From Mayamaea pseudoterrestris (taxonomy: Eukaryota > Bacillariophyta > Bacillariophyceae > Sellaphorales > Sellaphoraceae), in the NCBI GenBank assembly GCA_027923505.1, contig BROI01000011.1:744001-808000 (forward strand): DNA of 64,000 nucleotides, read 5' to 3'. This document shows positions 52,936-63,198 of this stretch, in pieces (within the stretch, counting starts at the first letter, position 1; every line of letters starts with the position of its first letter). The notes beneath the pieces were generated by a model that saw only the letters and a list, made by a program, of their open reading frames with translations, was not told the DNA's origin and made no database searches. Position numbers and translations under genes: made by a program.

Positions 52936-55492
52936 ATGCATCGATTAAGAAGCCACCATGGAGACTTGGTGAATGCACTCTGCTACAGCATATTCGTGCC
53001 AGTTTACGGATACCTCGGCTGGGTGCAGCCTGGGCCTGGCTGTTTGTGGATCAACCTTTGGTTCAACGTCTGTGCCATTTGCTGTTGGGTCAGCTACTTT
53101 ACGGGCAGTGCCTTTGCAAGTCTACTAGCATGTTTGACTATGGCCATTTCCATCATTTGCATGAACTTGTATCAGTGGCCCATTTCAGACGAAGTGGTTG
53201 TTTTTCCGCAGTTTCTGTGGATGCTTCTCATAACCAGCGGGAACATTACACTTTCATTTCGACACAAACTAATAATGGGGGCAATTGCTCTAATGACGAC
53301 AGTGATTGTTGCCACTCTGAGCCCGCTGGTAGAATGGACGGAAAACATGCCGCTGTTGCTCTGCGCTTCCGCCGTGTTTACACTCTTTCACTACTACGCG
53401 GAGCAACATGAAGATAAAAGTCCAAGTGCCAAGACCGCGTCCATTGTCCTTGCAGGGGCACTCGCCTATCACTTTAGCGCGCAACTAGCCAAGATGAGAA
53501 CGACTGAAGGTTACACGGTCGAAGGTGGATACAGTATTCTGCAGGCGGGGTTCTTTGCCAGTGTTGGACTCGCTGCGGCGGGTGCCTTTCAAAAGCAGAT
53601 ATTCGTGACGGATGAACTGGAAGTTATTGTTGCCGAGAGAACCAAGGAAATTGCCAAGCAGGCCAAGGAGCTACACACGGTGGGACTTGCAGTGCAAGCG
53701 AGCGAGACGGCTGTTGCCATTGCCACGTCGGATCAGCGCATCGAATGGTGCAACGCGGCGCTCGAGCGCCTATTCCCGCAGCAAAATCTTATTGGAAAGT
53801 CACTTATGGATTTACTGGGGTCTGCAGAAGTCACGAAAACGTTCAGTCACACTAGTACGAAGCTGACAGAAGTGTTTGTCAAGGATGATCTTTACAGTAT
53901 TGATGTATCGCCCATTCCTCAGCTGGAAGTGACGCTAAATGGAGGAAGTAGCAGCTTGAAGGAAACAGAGCCCCTTCTCGCAACTTTTACGGGAACTCGC
54001 TACCTGGTTGTGCTCAAAGATATCACCGCACAACGAGCTCGGGAGCAAGCGGAGAAGCATGCACAAAAGGAAGCGATGCTTAAGCAAGCAATGATGACAA
54101 GTATGGAGGTACTTAGCCATGAACTTAGAAGCCCACTTCAAGGAATCATGGGTTTAACAAGCATGTTGTTAGACTCTGAAAGTATAACAATCGAAGACGC
54201 AAAGGAAGCCATGTCCATGGTCATGGTATCGAGCCGACTCTTGCTAACACTCATCAACAACTTGCTCGACGTTCGAAAATGTGACGCCAAGCTTATGAAC
54301 GAGTTCCAGCTTTCTAATGTGCCGTTAACTGAATCAATGCGAGACGCGGCTAACTTTTGCAGACCACTCGGGGCAGTCACGAACGTGAGCGTCAATTTGA
54401 GTGTAGATCCAAGCGGCGAGGACGTCTTGGTGCGAATGAACCCAATTCGATTTCAGCAGGTTGTCATCAATCTTGTTAGTAATGCCATAAAGTATACCAA
54501 GCCCGGATCGAATGTCGATATGCATGCTGAAGTCGTGGTGATGAGGGAAGTTCGTCATCTTATGGAAACGGCTCTGTCGTGTGGAATGTCGGCGGCTGAT
54601 GCTGCTCCAATTTCGGATAATGCACGAGTCGCCCTTATTACCGTTAAGGATGCTGGTGCTGGCATTGACACAGCTCATTTAAGCCAGATATTTTCCAAGT
54701 TCTCGCAGAGTCTCGCGCGAGAAGGTGTTTCAAATGTTGTTGGTAATCGAGTTGCACAGCCCACCGGAACAGGGCTCGGTCTAAATCTTTGTCTAAAGTT
54801 TGTCAAACGGATGAAGGGCAATATATTTGTTAGCGAGAATCCTGAGGGTGGTGCATGTTTCTCGTTTTATCTACAATGCTCCCATCAGTCCAGTGATGGG
54901 AAGGATCCCATTCGCTTTCCCGGCGAGAGTGTCTCGGCCTTGTCGCCAGCGCAGTCTCTTCACCGCTCAAGCGCCACGCTTACGCTTGATCCGAATGGTG
55001 CGATTGCCGATTATCGAGTTCTGATAGTGGATGATATTGCTATAAATCTAAAGGTTCTTGACCGCATGCTGTCGAGGATCGGTGTCCATAATGTGCATTG
55101 TGTGGGTTCGGGAGCCAAGGCACTTGAAGTTTTGGAAGTGCAGGAATTTGATCTTGTATTGACGGATATACAAATGCCTGAGATGAGTGGAATTGAATTG
55201 AGCGAACATATACATCGACGAAACGATCTTAGCTGCACGCCCCTGGTCATTGGACTCGTAAGTACGGCTTTGGTGAATCAGTACAGAGTCAAAATTCTAT
55301 TCACAACGTCAATCGTCTTTCTTTATTTTACAGACGGCAGAGACCAGTGAAGGCATACAGCAACGATGTTCAGACTCGGGCATGGTACATCTTTTACATA
55401 AACCCATCACTTCTTCGGAGCTACAGACGTTTTTCCTCGATATTTTATCAGGCAACATACGGAAAGAGACTTACCAAGCACCCATAGCATGA
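52936..55492 (+). CDS. Hybrid histidine kinase, PAS-HisKA-HATPase-REC
   Basis: Membrane-bound two-component hybrid kinase, 826 aa, two exons (52936-55257 and 55334-55492; the join reads VIGL-TAETSEG). About six hydrophobic helices fill residues 10-225 without a named sensor fold. A PAS-like segment (AVAIATSDQRIEWCNAALER) spans about 255-365. HisKA has LSHELRSPLQGIM with phospho-acceptor His395. The HATPase has N box QQVVINLVSNAIKYT, G1 VKDAGAGID, F box FSKFSQ and G2 GTGLGLNLC. The receiver has VLIVDDIAIN, phospho-Asp744 in VLTDIQMPEM, the conserved Thr at the exon join and Lys in LLHKPI. All key residues are present, so it should be active. A histidine-phosphotransfer partner must be elsewhere. 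Ligand unknown. Confidence 0.93.
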
Positions 55493-55728
55493 GAGGCAAG
55501 CATAGAGAGGCGCATTACAAATTTCCAGTTTATTTGCTTGCTTGCCTACTCACTTTACTCAAAGTGCTTTGCGTAATAGGCGCCGCCGTTTTTGATGCAT
55601 TTAGTAATCACGTTACATACATACGACAAGTATCTTTCGACGCGCATGCGAGAAAATGCAAGCATATTCGTTGACTTTAAATCTAGAGATTTGGCATGCA
55701 TTAAAGCGACGCAACCGACTCCGTGTGG

Positions 55729-57250
55729 TTAGGAATCAGAGCTTGCGAGATCGCTTGCGATGTCGTCGGCAAAGGATGCATTCAATTTCCGTTTCTCCAA
55801 AAGCCAATCCACGTGAGTCAAAAGTCTATCGCCCCCAGTAACGATACCCCAAGTCACTGCTGTGACAAAGCTTGTTCCGCCAATTCCGACAGCTAGCCAC
55901 AATGGCGCAGTCTTGCCCAAAAAATCGGCGGCGAGCGTCGACACGGATAGACCGAAAATACCAAGACACAATCGACGAATTCGTTGCATAGTCCACACTG
56001 ATTGCAGGGGTAATCGTGCATTTTGCACTCGACTTTTCAGCAGTTCTGGTGCTGCATTTGGATCACTGGGACATGGATCTCGTTGCGAAGATGGCGACAC
56101 AAACGTGCTTGGCAGCGACAAATGATCTAGCCCAGTATGATAATATGGCACGGGCAGTGTCAGAAACATGACGCTGATTTCATTATGCTCCAAAGGCTTT
56201 ATCTTATGGCCTGGTTTGAGAACGTCCTCGAGAAGAATGACGTCGCCAGCCGCAAGCGCCAAACTTTCGCCGCTGTTCAGTTCCAACAAACAAGCGTTCA
56301 ATGCTATCATCAGAACAGCGTGTTTTCCATCAGTGCCCGCCCAATAAGTTGAACCGCTAAGAGCGTTGCGAAAATAAGCGTTCTTTATAGGCAATGGCGA
56401 TGTTGTACCTGTAGAAATAAAGAGTAAGACAGTGAGCACCTGCAAACGGAGGTGGCACACATTCTCTTTTTCCATCGCAAGCATCTACTGTGGACGTACT
56501 TCCAGTGACACCGCAGTCCCAGTAAGGTATATGCGGCAGATCAGTACTCAAATGAGCAAGTGTGTCAGTTTGATTAATGTAAACTCGCGCCTTGATGCTG
56601 AATCCGTCTGGCGGAGGGTGCGACGGAACATCGTTTCGTGCCGATTTCGTAAACGGGAGTTTTGGCGCTTCGGAATGATGCGGCATACCCGTTGCGTCGC
56701 TCTTTGTCTTTGTAGCGTTCTCGGCAGAAGCAGTTCCCCACATGCGCTTGTTTTGATCCTTCGTCGCTGCAGTCAATGATGCTGCTGATGAATCTGAACC
56801 ATCATCATCCGTTTCCGCACCAGTCTGGGCGCCGACTTCCGTCTCTGCAACATCATCAAGTCCCCACGGACGCTTGTGCTCATTCTCATTGTTGGCCTCC
56901 TCAATATTTTGCTTTGCAATGCTTTCCTTGTCATCTTCGGAAGGTGATACAGCTTGCGATGACGACGAGGATGCTCCCCATGCCGAGCGCTGTTGGCTGC
57001 CAGCGTCCGGTTGTGATTCATTAGCTTCGGGTTCAACACTTCCCGCCGTTCCATCGTTGATTTTGTTGTGTATGTGCGCAGAGACTCGCGCAAATGGCTT
57101 AATTGGACGGGTTTCGTTTCCCTCCGAAAGCTCGTGCAAAGAGTCGGTCACATGATTGCGATCGCGGCTGCCATCATCTGCTGCATCATCTAGCTCGGAC
57201 TTGGCTTTGCAGCTCCAAATCCAGACAAGCAGCAAAACTAGCGTCTTCAT
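55729..57250 (-). CDS. Secretory membrane protein, cupin-like domain
   Basis: A 496-aa protein, exons 57250-56440 and 56408-55729 on the minus strand, joined through a 31-base GT-AG intron (reads PPFA-G-TTSPLP). The ATG at 57250 gives signal peptide MKTLVLLLVWIWSCKA. Residues 20-230 are acidic and disordered, with three spaced Trp-Gly motifs (SAWGAS, RPWGLDD, RMWGTAS). A cupin-like beta region follows (WAGTDGKHAVLMIALNACLL, LNSGESLALAAGDVILLED, LKPGHKIKPLEHNEISVMFL). The C-terminus has two hydrophobic helices (LCLGIFGLSVSTLAADFLG and PLWLAVGIGGTSFVTAVTWG). The Trp-Gly motifs sit near basic residues (KRPWG, KRMWG) and could be processed peptides. The unusually short intron is the weak point: its length is divisible by neither convention here. 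Function unknown. Confidence 0.65.
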
Positions 57251-57680
57251 TTCGAATATACAATTTCTTGCACTTGGTAGATTATCGCGTACAAGGCACT
57301 GATTCCACTGGTTCGTGATCGAGGCTATCGTCATGGTGATGGCACGACATGACCGACAGAAACGGATGTCGTAGCGTTTATATAAATCGTGTCGTGACTG
57401 CGGTAGCTGCTCGGATGACGCCGCTTGTACATAGTATAAATCGCACAATGGTGGACTATGGGAAGAAGTTAGAACTTATATATGTTATTGTTAAGGGTGG
57501 TCCACTGGCTGACTGGCTGTTTACTTGCAGTCTGATTGCGGGCGGCAAGATTATGACTCAAGCGTACAAAGACTACTGCAAGGCTTTGGCGATAACTATG
57601 GCAACATCCATGCTTTTTACAAGTAAACGCTAACGCCTTACCAGCAGGCACCATTATACTTTCTCTATCATGATTCCTGC
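57251..57680. other. Intergenic, no gene seen
   Basis: 5' flank of the cupin-like gene and 3' flank of the LRR gene, both on the minus strand. A plus-strand 94-aa frame (57349-57633) from an ATG has no recognised features and is not called. Confidence 0.45.
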
Positions 57681-59717
57681 TCAAAAACATGAGCCGCCGC
57701 AGCAGTCACACTCGACGGCGCAGTCGACCGAAACAGACTTGAGCATGCCTGTTCGTGTGAGTTCGCATACCTCGGCTGTCATGGTGCCAGCCATCTGATT
57801 GCCCTGCAGACGAAGTCGCTGCAGCGAAGATAAACTTGCCAGAGTTGGTGGTAGAGCTCCAGTTAATAGATTGTTCTCGAGCTGCAGATTCACAAGCTTG
57901 GTAAGGTTGCCCCATTGCGGATGCACTGGACCCGAGAATTGATTGTCATTCATCCACAATTCTTCAAGATTGTTCAGCTTGCAAAAGCCTTTGGGCAAGA
58001 AGCTGTTTATACTGTTCTCTTGTATGTGGATCTTGCGGAGGGCATAGGCTTCCTTCCAGATTGGCATTGGGCCAATGAAATTATTATTATTGAACGATAC
58101 CTCCTCCACGTGTTTCAAAAGGCCAATCGGCGTAGGAAGTGTTCCTACCAATTGATTGTGCTGGAAGTTGATAACGCGCAGATTCTTTAGTCGCTCGAAC
58201 AAGAGGTCTCGCAGCGTGCCGTTGAACATGTTGTGGTCCGCCTCGAGGATTTGCAACGACTGAACATTGTTAAGCTCCACTGGACATTCGCCGGTGAATA
58301 GATTGTTACTGAGGCGCAGGGTTTCCAGTTCCTTTAAAAACCCGATAACGTAAGGGATTGTACCAGTGAGCTTGTTTTCGGATAGGTCAAGCACCGTCAA
58401 CTTTTTGGTGTCCTTTATCTCTGGAAATGGGCCAGTGAGCTCGTTGTTCTGCATCTCAAATATTTTGATATTGAGCATGCGATTTACTTCGGTTGGAATG
58501 GTGCCCCCGAATTTGTTGTTGTTGAATCTGAGCTCACGAATCTGCTCCAGTTGACCCATGTAAGTCGGCAAAGTACCAGTCATGGCGTTGTTGTTTAACA
58601 GCAAGTGTTGCATCTTGAAGATACGAGCAATTTGATAAGGAAACGTGCCCGCCAGCTTGTTATACGCCAAGTCCAGATACGACATGTTATCCAACGCTTT
58701 AAATGATATCGGTAGCGTTCCCATGACTTGGTTGCTGCTCAATTCTAGCGTGATAATGTCGGCATTGTCGTCATATTGCAACAAACTGCTACCGTCTACT
58801 TCTCGCTGCTTGCATTCAACACCGTACCACGTGCAGTAACCCTTTTCGCTAAGCCAATTGTCATGACGAGTCCAGCCAGGGTTTGGAACTCCTTCCGCCA
58901 GATTTGCTTTTTGGTCAAAATCTTGCACGCCCGCTCGCTTCTGAAAGCTGAAATATGAGCCGTAGAAAAAGACGGCTAGGGCGTACCGCTGGAACAGGAA
59001 CGGATCATCAACCCGTAGTCGCATCTGATCGCCGTACGCTATCCAGCGAATGGCGTGGTAGTCGGCGCTATTGGGATCCTGTAACGCGTCCGGATGGCTA
59101 AAGCCTTGGGCGAGAACGAGCTCCTCAATCTGAGTGTGACGCACCGAATTCTTTTGAATCAACACCTTTTCGGGGCGAGCCTTGAAGTAGCTGACAGTTG
59201 TGGCCGTAATGACAACGACGAACAAAATCATAATGAACAAGCCGCATAAAGTGCGATTGCGCTGTACCAAAACGACGCAGTTGGCATAGAGGTTCGTCCC
59301 ACGCGTCTTGGATGTTCGACGTCGCGGCTTCTGGCCAATGTAATCGTCACTCGGGGAAGCATCATACTCGGACCGCACCAGCAAGTTCTTGAACATTGAA
59401 CCGATTTGCTCACGTAGCGTTTTCGGTTCCTGGTAAATGCCAGCGTCATGATCCATCAAGTTGACGCTGGGTCGGATCGTGTCTGGCCGCTCGAATAGCT
59501 GCGTCGTTCGCATCCCCGTTTCTCGTGACTGGAGCAACTGTTGCTGTTGCTGCTGTTGCTGTAGGCGGGCCTCTTCGGTTCGACTACGGAGTTGTGCTTC
59601 GGCTAAAGCAGTGTCAAGTTCCATGGAAGGAATGGTTCCGCTCGCGGCAGCTTCCATAAGTTCCATTTGACGCTGACGAGCGAGCTTGCGCTCATATTGA
59701 GAACGAGCATCAGACAT
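57681..59717 (-). CDS. LRR single-pass membrane protein
   Basis: A 678-aa type II membrane protein of the kind abundant in diatoms. The cytoplasmic N-terminus (1-155) is charged, with a poly-Gln run and a basic KPRRRTSKTR. One TM lies at about 157-177 (LCGLFIMILFVVVITATTV). The outer part begins with a cap region (WIAYGDQMRLRVDDPFLFQR; NWLSEKGYCTWYGVECKQ, as in plant LRRNT domains). About 12-13 plant-type leucine-rich repeats follow (LELSSNQVMGTLP, LDLAYNKLAGTFP, LDLSENKLTGTIP, LRLSNNLFTGECP). The protein ends with a Cys cluster (CAVECDCCGGSCF). No kinase domain, so signalling would need a partner. Role in recognition or adhesion is inferred. Confidence 0.88.
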   Translation of the reverse strand: MSDARSQYERKLARQRQMELMEAAASGTIPSMELDTALAEAQLRSRTEEARLQQQQQQQQLLQSRETGMRTTQLFERPDTIRPSVNLMDHDAGIYQEPKTLREQIGSMFKNLLVRSEYDASPSDDYIGQKPRRRTSKTRGTNLYANCVVLVQRNRTLCGLFIMILFVVVITATTVSYFKARPEKVLIQKNSVRHTQIEELVLAQGFSHPDALQDPNSADYHAIRWIAYGDQMRLRVDDPFLFQRYALAVFFYGSYFSFQKRAGVQDFDQKANLAEGVPNPGWTRHDNWLSEKGYCTWYGVECKQREVDGSSLLQYDDNADIITLELSSNQVMGTLPISFKALDNMSYLDLAYNKLAGTFPYQIARIFKMQHLLLNNNAMTGTLPTYMGQLEQIRELRFNNNKFGGTIPTEVNRMLNIKIFEMQNNELTGPFPEIKDTKKLTVLDLSENKLTGTIPYVIGFLKELETLRLSNNLFTGECPVELNNVQSLQILEADHNMFNGTLRDLLFERLKNLRVINFQHNQLVGTLPTPIGLLKHVEEVSFNNNNFIGPMPIWKEAYALRKIHIQENSINSFLPKGFCKLNNLEELWMNDNQFSGPVHPQWGNLTKLVNLQLENNLLTGALPPTLASLSSLQRLRLQGNQMAGTMTAEVCELTRTGMLKSVSVDCAVECDCCGGSCF

Positions 59718-60196
59718 GTTTATTGCTTAATCGTCTAAGTTGTTAGACAGTCTGACAGAACTTTATAGTGCTTGAATGCTGAGGATTCGAGGATTTGATG
59801 GAGGAGTATGTTTCGCTTCCTCGCTAGAAGTGAAACTTGTGCGGCTGGCAGATTCTTCGTCTCACTCTTGTAATTCAACGACCCAGCAAGCTCTTTCCCC
59901 TTTGGTCAAAGAGTTCAACTCTTTTTCGTTTTATCTGTGGGGCCTGCCCGAGCAAGCAGTGAGAAGCAATGGGATCTCGGCGATTCTTGCCGTGACCGAT
60001 TTATGACTTTCGTCGCTTTGCATGACCAAGAATCACCAGTGCGACAGATACTGTGACAAATTGTGTGACGTTGAGTACCGGTTGAAGCTGCTGGTTGCTA
60101 AAAATCCATCGCGCGGATGAAGCTTCCATGCACCATGCACCATGACATTCGAGCCATTTTAGGTCATCCCATCGACCCTTTCCAAAGTATTTGAAT
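59718..60196. other. Divergent promoter region, no gene seen
   Basis: The region lies between the LRR gene (minus) and the uroporphyrinogen decarboxylase gene (plus). It contains a short inverted/direct cluster of CATGCACCATG near 60126, of unknown meaning. No coding frame is supported. Confidence 0.45.
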
Positions 60197-61417
60197 ATGA
60201 TAAGATCTATTACTTTCTTGATACTAGTGACGGAGGCCGCTATGGCGTTCACCGCGACTGCTTCTTCGCCGCGGTTCAACTCTCAACTCGGCTCCTCGGC
60301 CGCTCCTCCGGCGGAAGTTGTCCTTGGAAAAACCGAGACGCATTCCCACTGCAGTGCACCTGGTGATCGCGATATTCTCATCCGAGCGGCTCGCGGAGAA
60401 AAAGTGGAGCGTACGCCTGTGTGGCTCATGCGACAGGCAGGTCGCTACATGAGTGCGTTTCGCGAATACAGTGACAAGATTCCTTTTCGCGAACGAAGCG
60501 AAACACCCGACTATGCCGTTGAGCTCAGTCTCCAGTGCCATCGCGCGTACGGTTTGGATGGAATCATCATGTTTAGTGATATCTTGACGCCGTTGCCTTG
60601 TCTTGGGATTGACTTTGATGTCGTCAAAGGCACTGGACCTGTCATTCGATCACCGACTGACGAAGACTTGATGAAGCTACCGAGAGAATTCAAATTTGAC
60701 GAAAAAGTTCCATTCATTCGAGAAATATTACAAAGATTGCGCACAGAAGCAGAGGAGATGAACACTTCACTCATAGGCTTTGTCGGCGCTCCTTTCACGC
60801 TTGCCGCGTACAGTCTCGAAGGCAAATCGAGCAAGCATTGCGAAACCACCAAGAGTCTCATTTTGCGAAATGATTGCGGAGAGACGCAGGTCTTCCAAAC
60901 ATTCATGCACACTCTAGCTGAAATGATTGGTCAGTATGCATGCCATCAAATTGAATCAGGTGCCGAGGTAATCCAAATTTTCGAATCTTGGGCACATCAG
61001 CTGAGCCCCGACAATTTTGAGCGATACGCCAAACCAGCAGTCGAACGAGTTACCGCAATAATAAAAGACAAGCATCCCAATGTACCAGTCATTTATTTCG
61101 CCAATGGAGGATCTGGTTTCCTTGAACAACAAAAGGACATGTCTGCTGATATGATTTGCTTAGATTGGGCCGTCGATATGAGCGAGGCCAGACAACGACT
61201 CGGGAATAAGCCTGTCAGTGGTAACCTTGACCCGTCGATATTAAAGTATGGCTCGAAGGAGCAGATAGAGCAAGCGGTACGAAACTGCATTGACAAAGCG
61301 GGTGGGCCAGGCTCTCATTTGCTAAACTTAGGGCATGGTGTTATGCAAGGCACACCTGAGCAAAACGTCAAGTACTTGGTCGACGAGTGCAAACGCTACA
61401 AAGGTAAAAACATTTAG
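60197..61417 (+). CDS. hemE: Uroporphyrinogen decarboxylase, plastid
   Basis: Converts uroporphyrinogen III to coproporphyrinogen III in haem/chlorophyll synthesis. ATG 60197 gives a 406-aa protein; the frame upstream has only a TTG at 60191. The presequence MIRSITFLILVTEAAMAFTA is a signal peptide with an AMA|F junction followed by a Ser/Ala-rich transit peptide, indicating import into the complex plastid. Signature 1 is PVWLMRQAGRYMSAFREYSD, with the substrate-binding Arg pair. The catalytic-type Asp is in IIMFSDILTPLPCLG. Signature 2 is GFVGAPFTLAAYSLEG. The C-terminal HLLNLGHGVMQGTPEQNV is also typical. Intronless. Its last 40 bases and 3' UTR are repeated just downstream. Confidence 0.95.
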   Translation: MIRSITFLILVTEAAMAFTATASSPRFNSQLGSSAAPPAEVVLGKTETHSHCSAPGDRDILIRAARGEKVERTPVWLMRQAGRYMSAFREYSDKIPFRERSETPDYAVELSLQCHRAYGLDGIIMFSDILTPLPCLGIDFDVVKGTGPVIRSPTDEDLMKLPREFKFDEKVPFIREILQRLRTEAEEMNTSLIGFVGAPFTLAAYSLEGKSSKHCETTKSLILRNDCGETQVFQTFMHTLAEMIGQYACHQIESGAEVIQIFESWAHQLSPDNFERYAKPAVERVTAIIKDKHPNVPVIYFANGGSGFLEQQKDMSADMICLDWAVDMSEARQRLGNKPVSGNLDPSILKYGSKEQIEQAVRNCIDKAGGPGSHLLNLGHGVMQGTPEQNVKYLVDECKRYKGKNI

Positions 61418-61568
61418 TCAGCAAGAGCTTACTAAATAGCTTATAGTATGGTGCCCGATTGGGGAATAAGCCCTTGGTCGACGAGTGCAAACGCTACAAA
61501 GGTAATAACACTTGCTGTAAATCCGCAAGAAGTACTAATTAGCATATAGTATGGCGCCCGTTCGGGGT
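61376..61568. repeat. Tandem duplication of hemE 3' end
   Basis: The sequence from TTGGTCGACGAGTGCAAACG at 61376 recurs at 61474. Both units, about 97 bases each, include the last codons, the stop region and part of the 3' UTR (ATAGTATGGTGCCCG versus ATAGTATGGCGCCCG). The units have diverged by small changes, so the event is older than the 10-kb duplication. Confidence 0.85.
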
Positions 61569-61599
61569 ATTATATCAGGCTATACGGTCTCTTGAGCAA

Positions 61600-62805
61600 C
61601 TACATAATCTGGCAGCATCCAGGCGGAGGTGGAGGTGGCGCCTCTTCTTTCTTAACTGCCGCGTGCCGAATAATTGGTATGCCATCCGCTGGGTTGTACG
61701 GTAATGGTGGAGCTACAGAGGGCTTGCCATCCTTGTCGAAGTCGCCTCCATTTCCGCCATTGCGAGTATCGCCGCCCATCCTCGCTTGTTCCTTTGAAGT
61801 GTCATCTGCTATCATTTCTTCGGCTGTTCTTTGGTCAAAGTTGGACTCAAGTGACATTTTCTGGTCGTCCGCACCCATCTTGTAGGGAAGATCGGCGACA
61901 GTTCCGGAGTGGCAACAGTCCATAATGAGTGTGCAATGCACACCTTTGCGCATTGGTTTAATCAAGTACTTTAATATGTCGTCGTCGACAATCTGACCAG
62001 CCTCTCGAAAATCAACTGGAATAATTGACTCATCCATGCCATCGTCTTCGTCCCTAAAGAAACGAATGGTCGACATTGTGAGAACCACTTTCATGAGCCA
62101 GGACGTCAGACGTTGGGTAGCATAGTCAAGCACATGTCCACCGGATACTCACCCGTCATCGTCTTTAACATTACCGCCATGACCACTGAAACTGATGAAT
62201 ACGACATCATTTGGCTGTGAATACTTTACCATTGCCTCGAAGCCTTTCTCAATATTGCTGCGTGTCGGCATGGCGTGTTTGCCGTCATCCATCAGCACAA
62301 GCATCTGGCTTTCTTGGAAACCCATGGCGTCGATCAAATACTGCCGAATATTAAGGCAGTCATGCTGGGGAGCCTTCAATTCGCCGGCTCCCTGCCCAAC
62401 ATAGTTTATGCCAATTAAAAGAGCTCGCCGACGCCCGGAATTGGGAGGGACAATGTTCAGAGGCTTTTCCGGATGCAAAGGCCGACTGCTCGATACTTGC
62501 GGCTCCTGTTTGTAGCCTTGCTTCTTCAGTTCCATTCTCATTTGCTTGAGGACCGCAATCCAGCTCAATTTGTTGACGCGATGTGCATTGTCATACAGCA
62601 CCTGTAGCAAGGCACTCGTGCAGCAACCACCACTCTTTCCGTTCGCGTTGGGAAGCTCAAACTGGGACGTATTGTAAGCTTCCTGAGCTTCCTGCGAATC
62701 GTCAGCCGCCGAAAGCATGTTGAACTCCGAAGGTATAGCTTTCTCAACGACGGCATGGTAGTCGGGACTGTCGTTCGCTGGGACCTTTGATGTGGACTTG
62801 GCCAT
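61600..62805 (-). CDS. Type III metacaspase with CaaX-like tail
   Basis: Arg/Lys-specific cysteine protease of the metacaspase family, 368 aa, exons 62805-62153 and 62053-61600 (GT-AG; the join reads [14 protein letters not shown]). The p10-type segment is N-terminal ([15 protein letters not shown], then [15 protein letters not shown]), ahead of p20: the type III order reported from algae with secondary plastids. p20 has [19 protein letters not shown], the catalytic His209 in SFSGHGG, the Ca-binding type acidic [10 protein letters not shown], and catalytic Cys265 in MDCCHSGT. The tail is Gly/Asn- and Pro-rich ([15 protein letters not shown]). The final CQIM is a good CaaX farnesylation box with a second Cys beside it. 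A membrane-anchored metacaspase is inferred. Function may be stress response or protein quality control. Confidence 0.92.
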
Positions 62806-63198
62806 CTTTCTTATTCAGTCATCGATGACGCATTCAATTCTTGCTACGATAAACCTGATGATGGAGTAAGCAGCAGCAAGTCTGTGTCTAAAATACAACT
62901 TGAACAAACATCAATGCTCCGCTACGTATGCATAGTTCACTCGACGGAAGCTTCCTGCTTATGACTCGTTTGTGACCGATCGGTCGTGGATGACCTTCAC
63001 TACCGGTCAGACTCACTATCTAATTTTCTCGCAAAAAGATACCTTTGCACATAAACGGCCGCCTCGGATATCAGCAATTGCTTCACCATGGAGTGATCTG
63101 AAAGAACGGCTGATATAATACATCTTTGCCGAAAAGTAACTAAAGCAATATTAGCAGGAAGCACGAACCACGAAGCACGGCAAGCATTACGCATCATC
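62806..63198. other. Divergent promoter region, no gene seen
   Basis: Shared 5' flank of the metacaspase (minus) and CAP-H (plus) genes. Minus-strand frames overlapping 63000-63579 are shadows of CAP-H exon 1. Confidence 0.5.
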
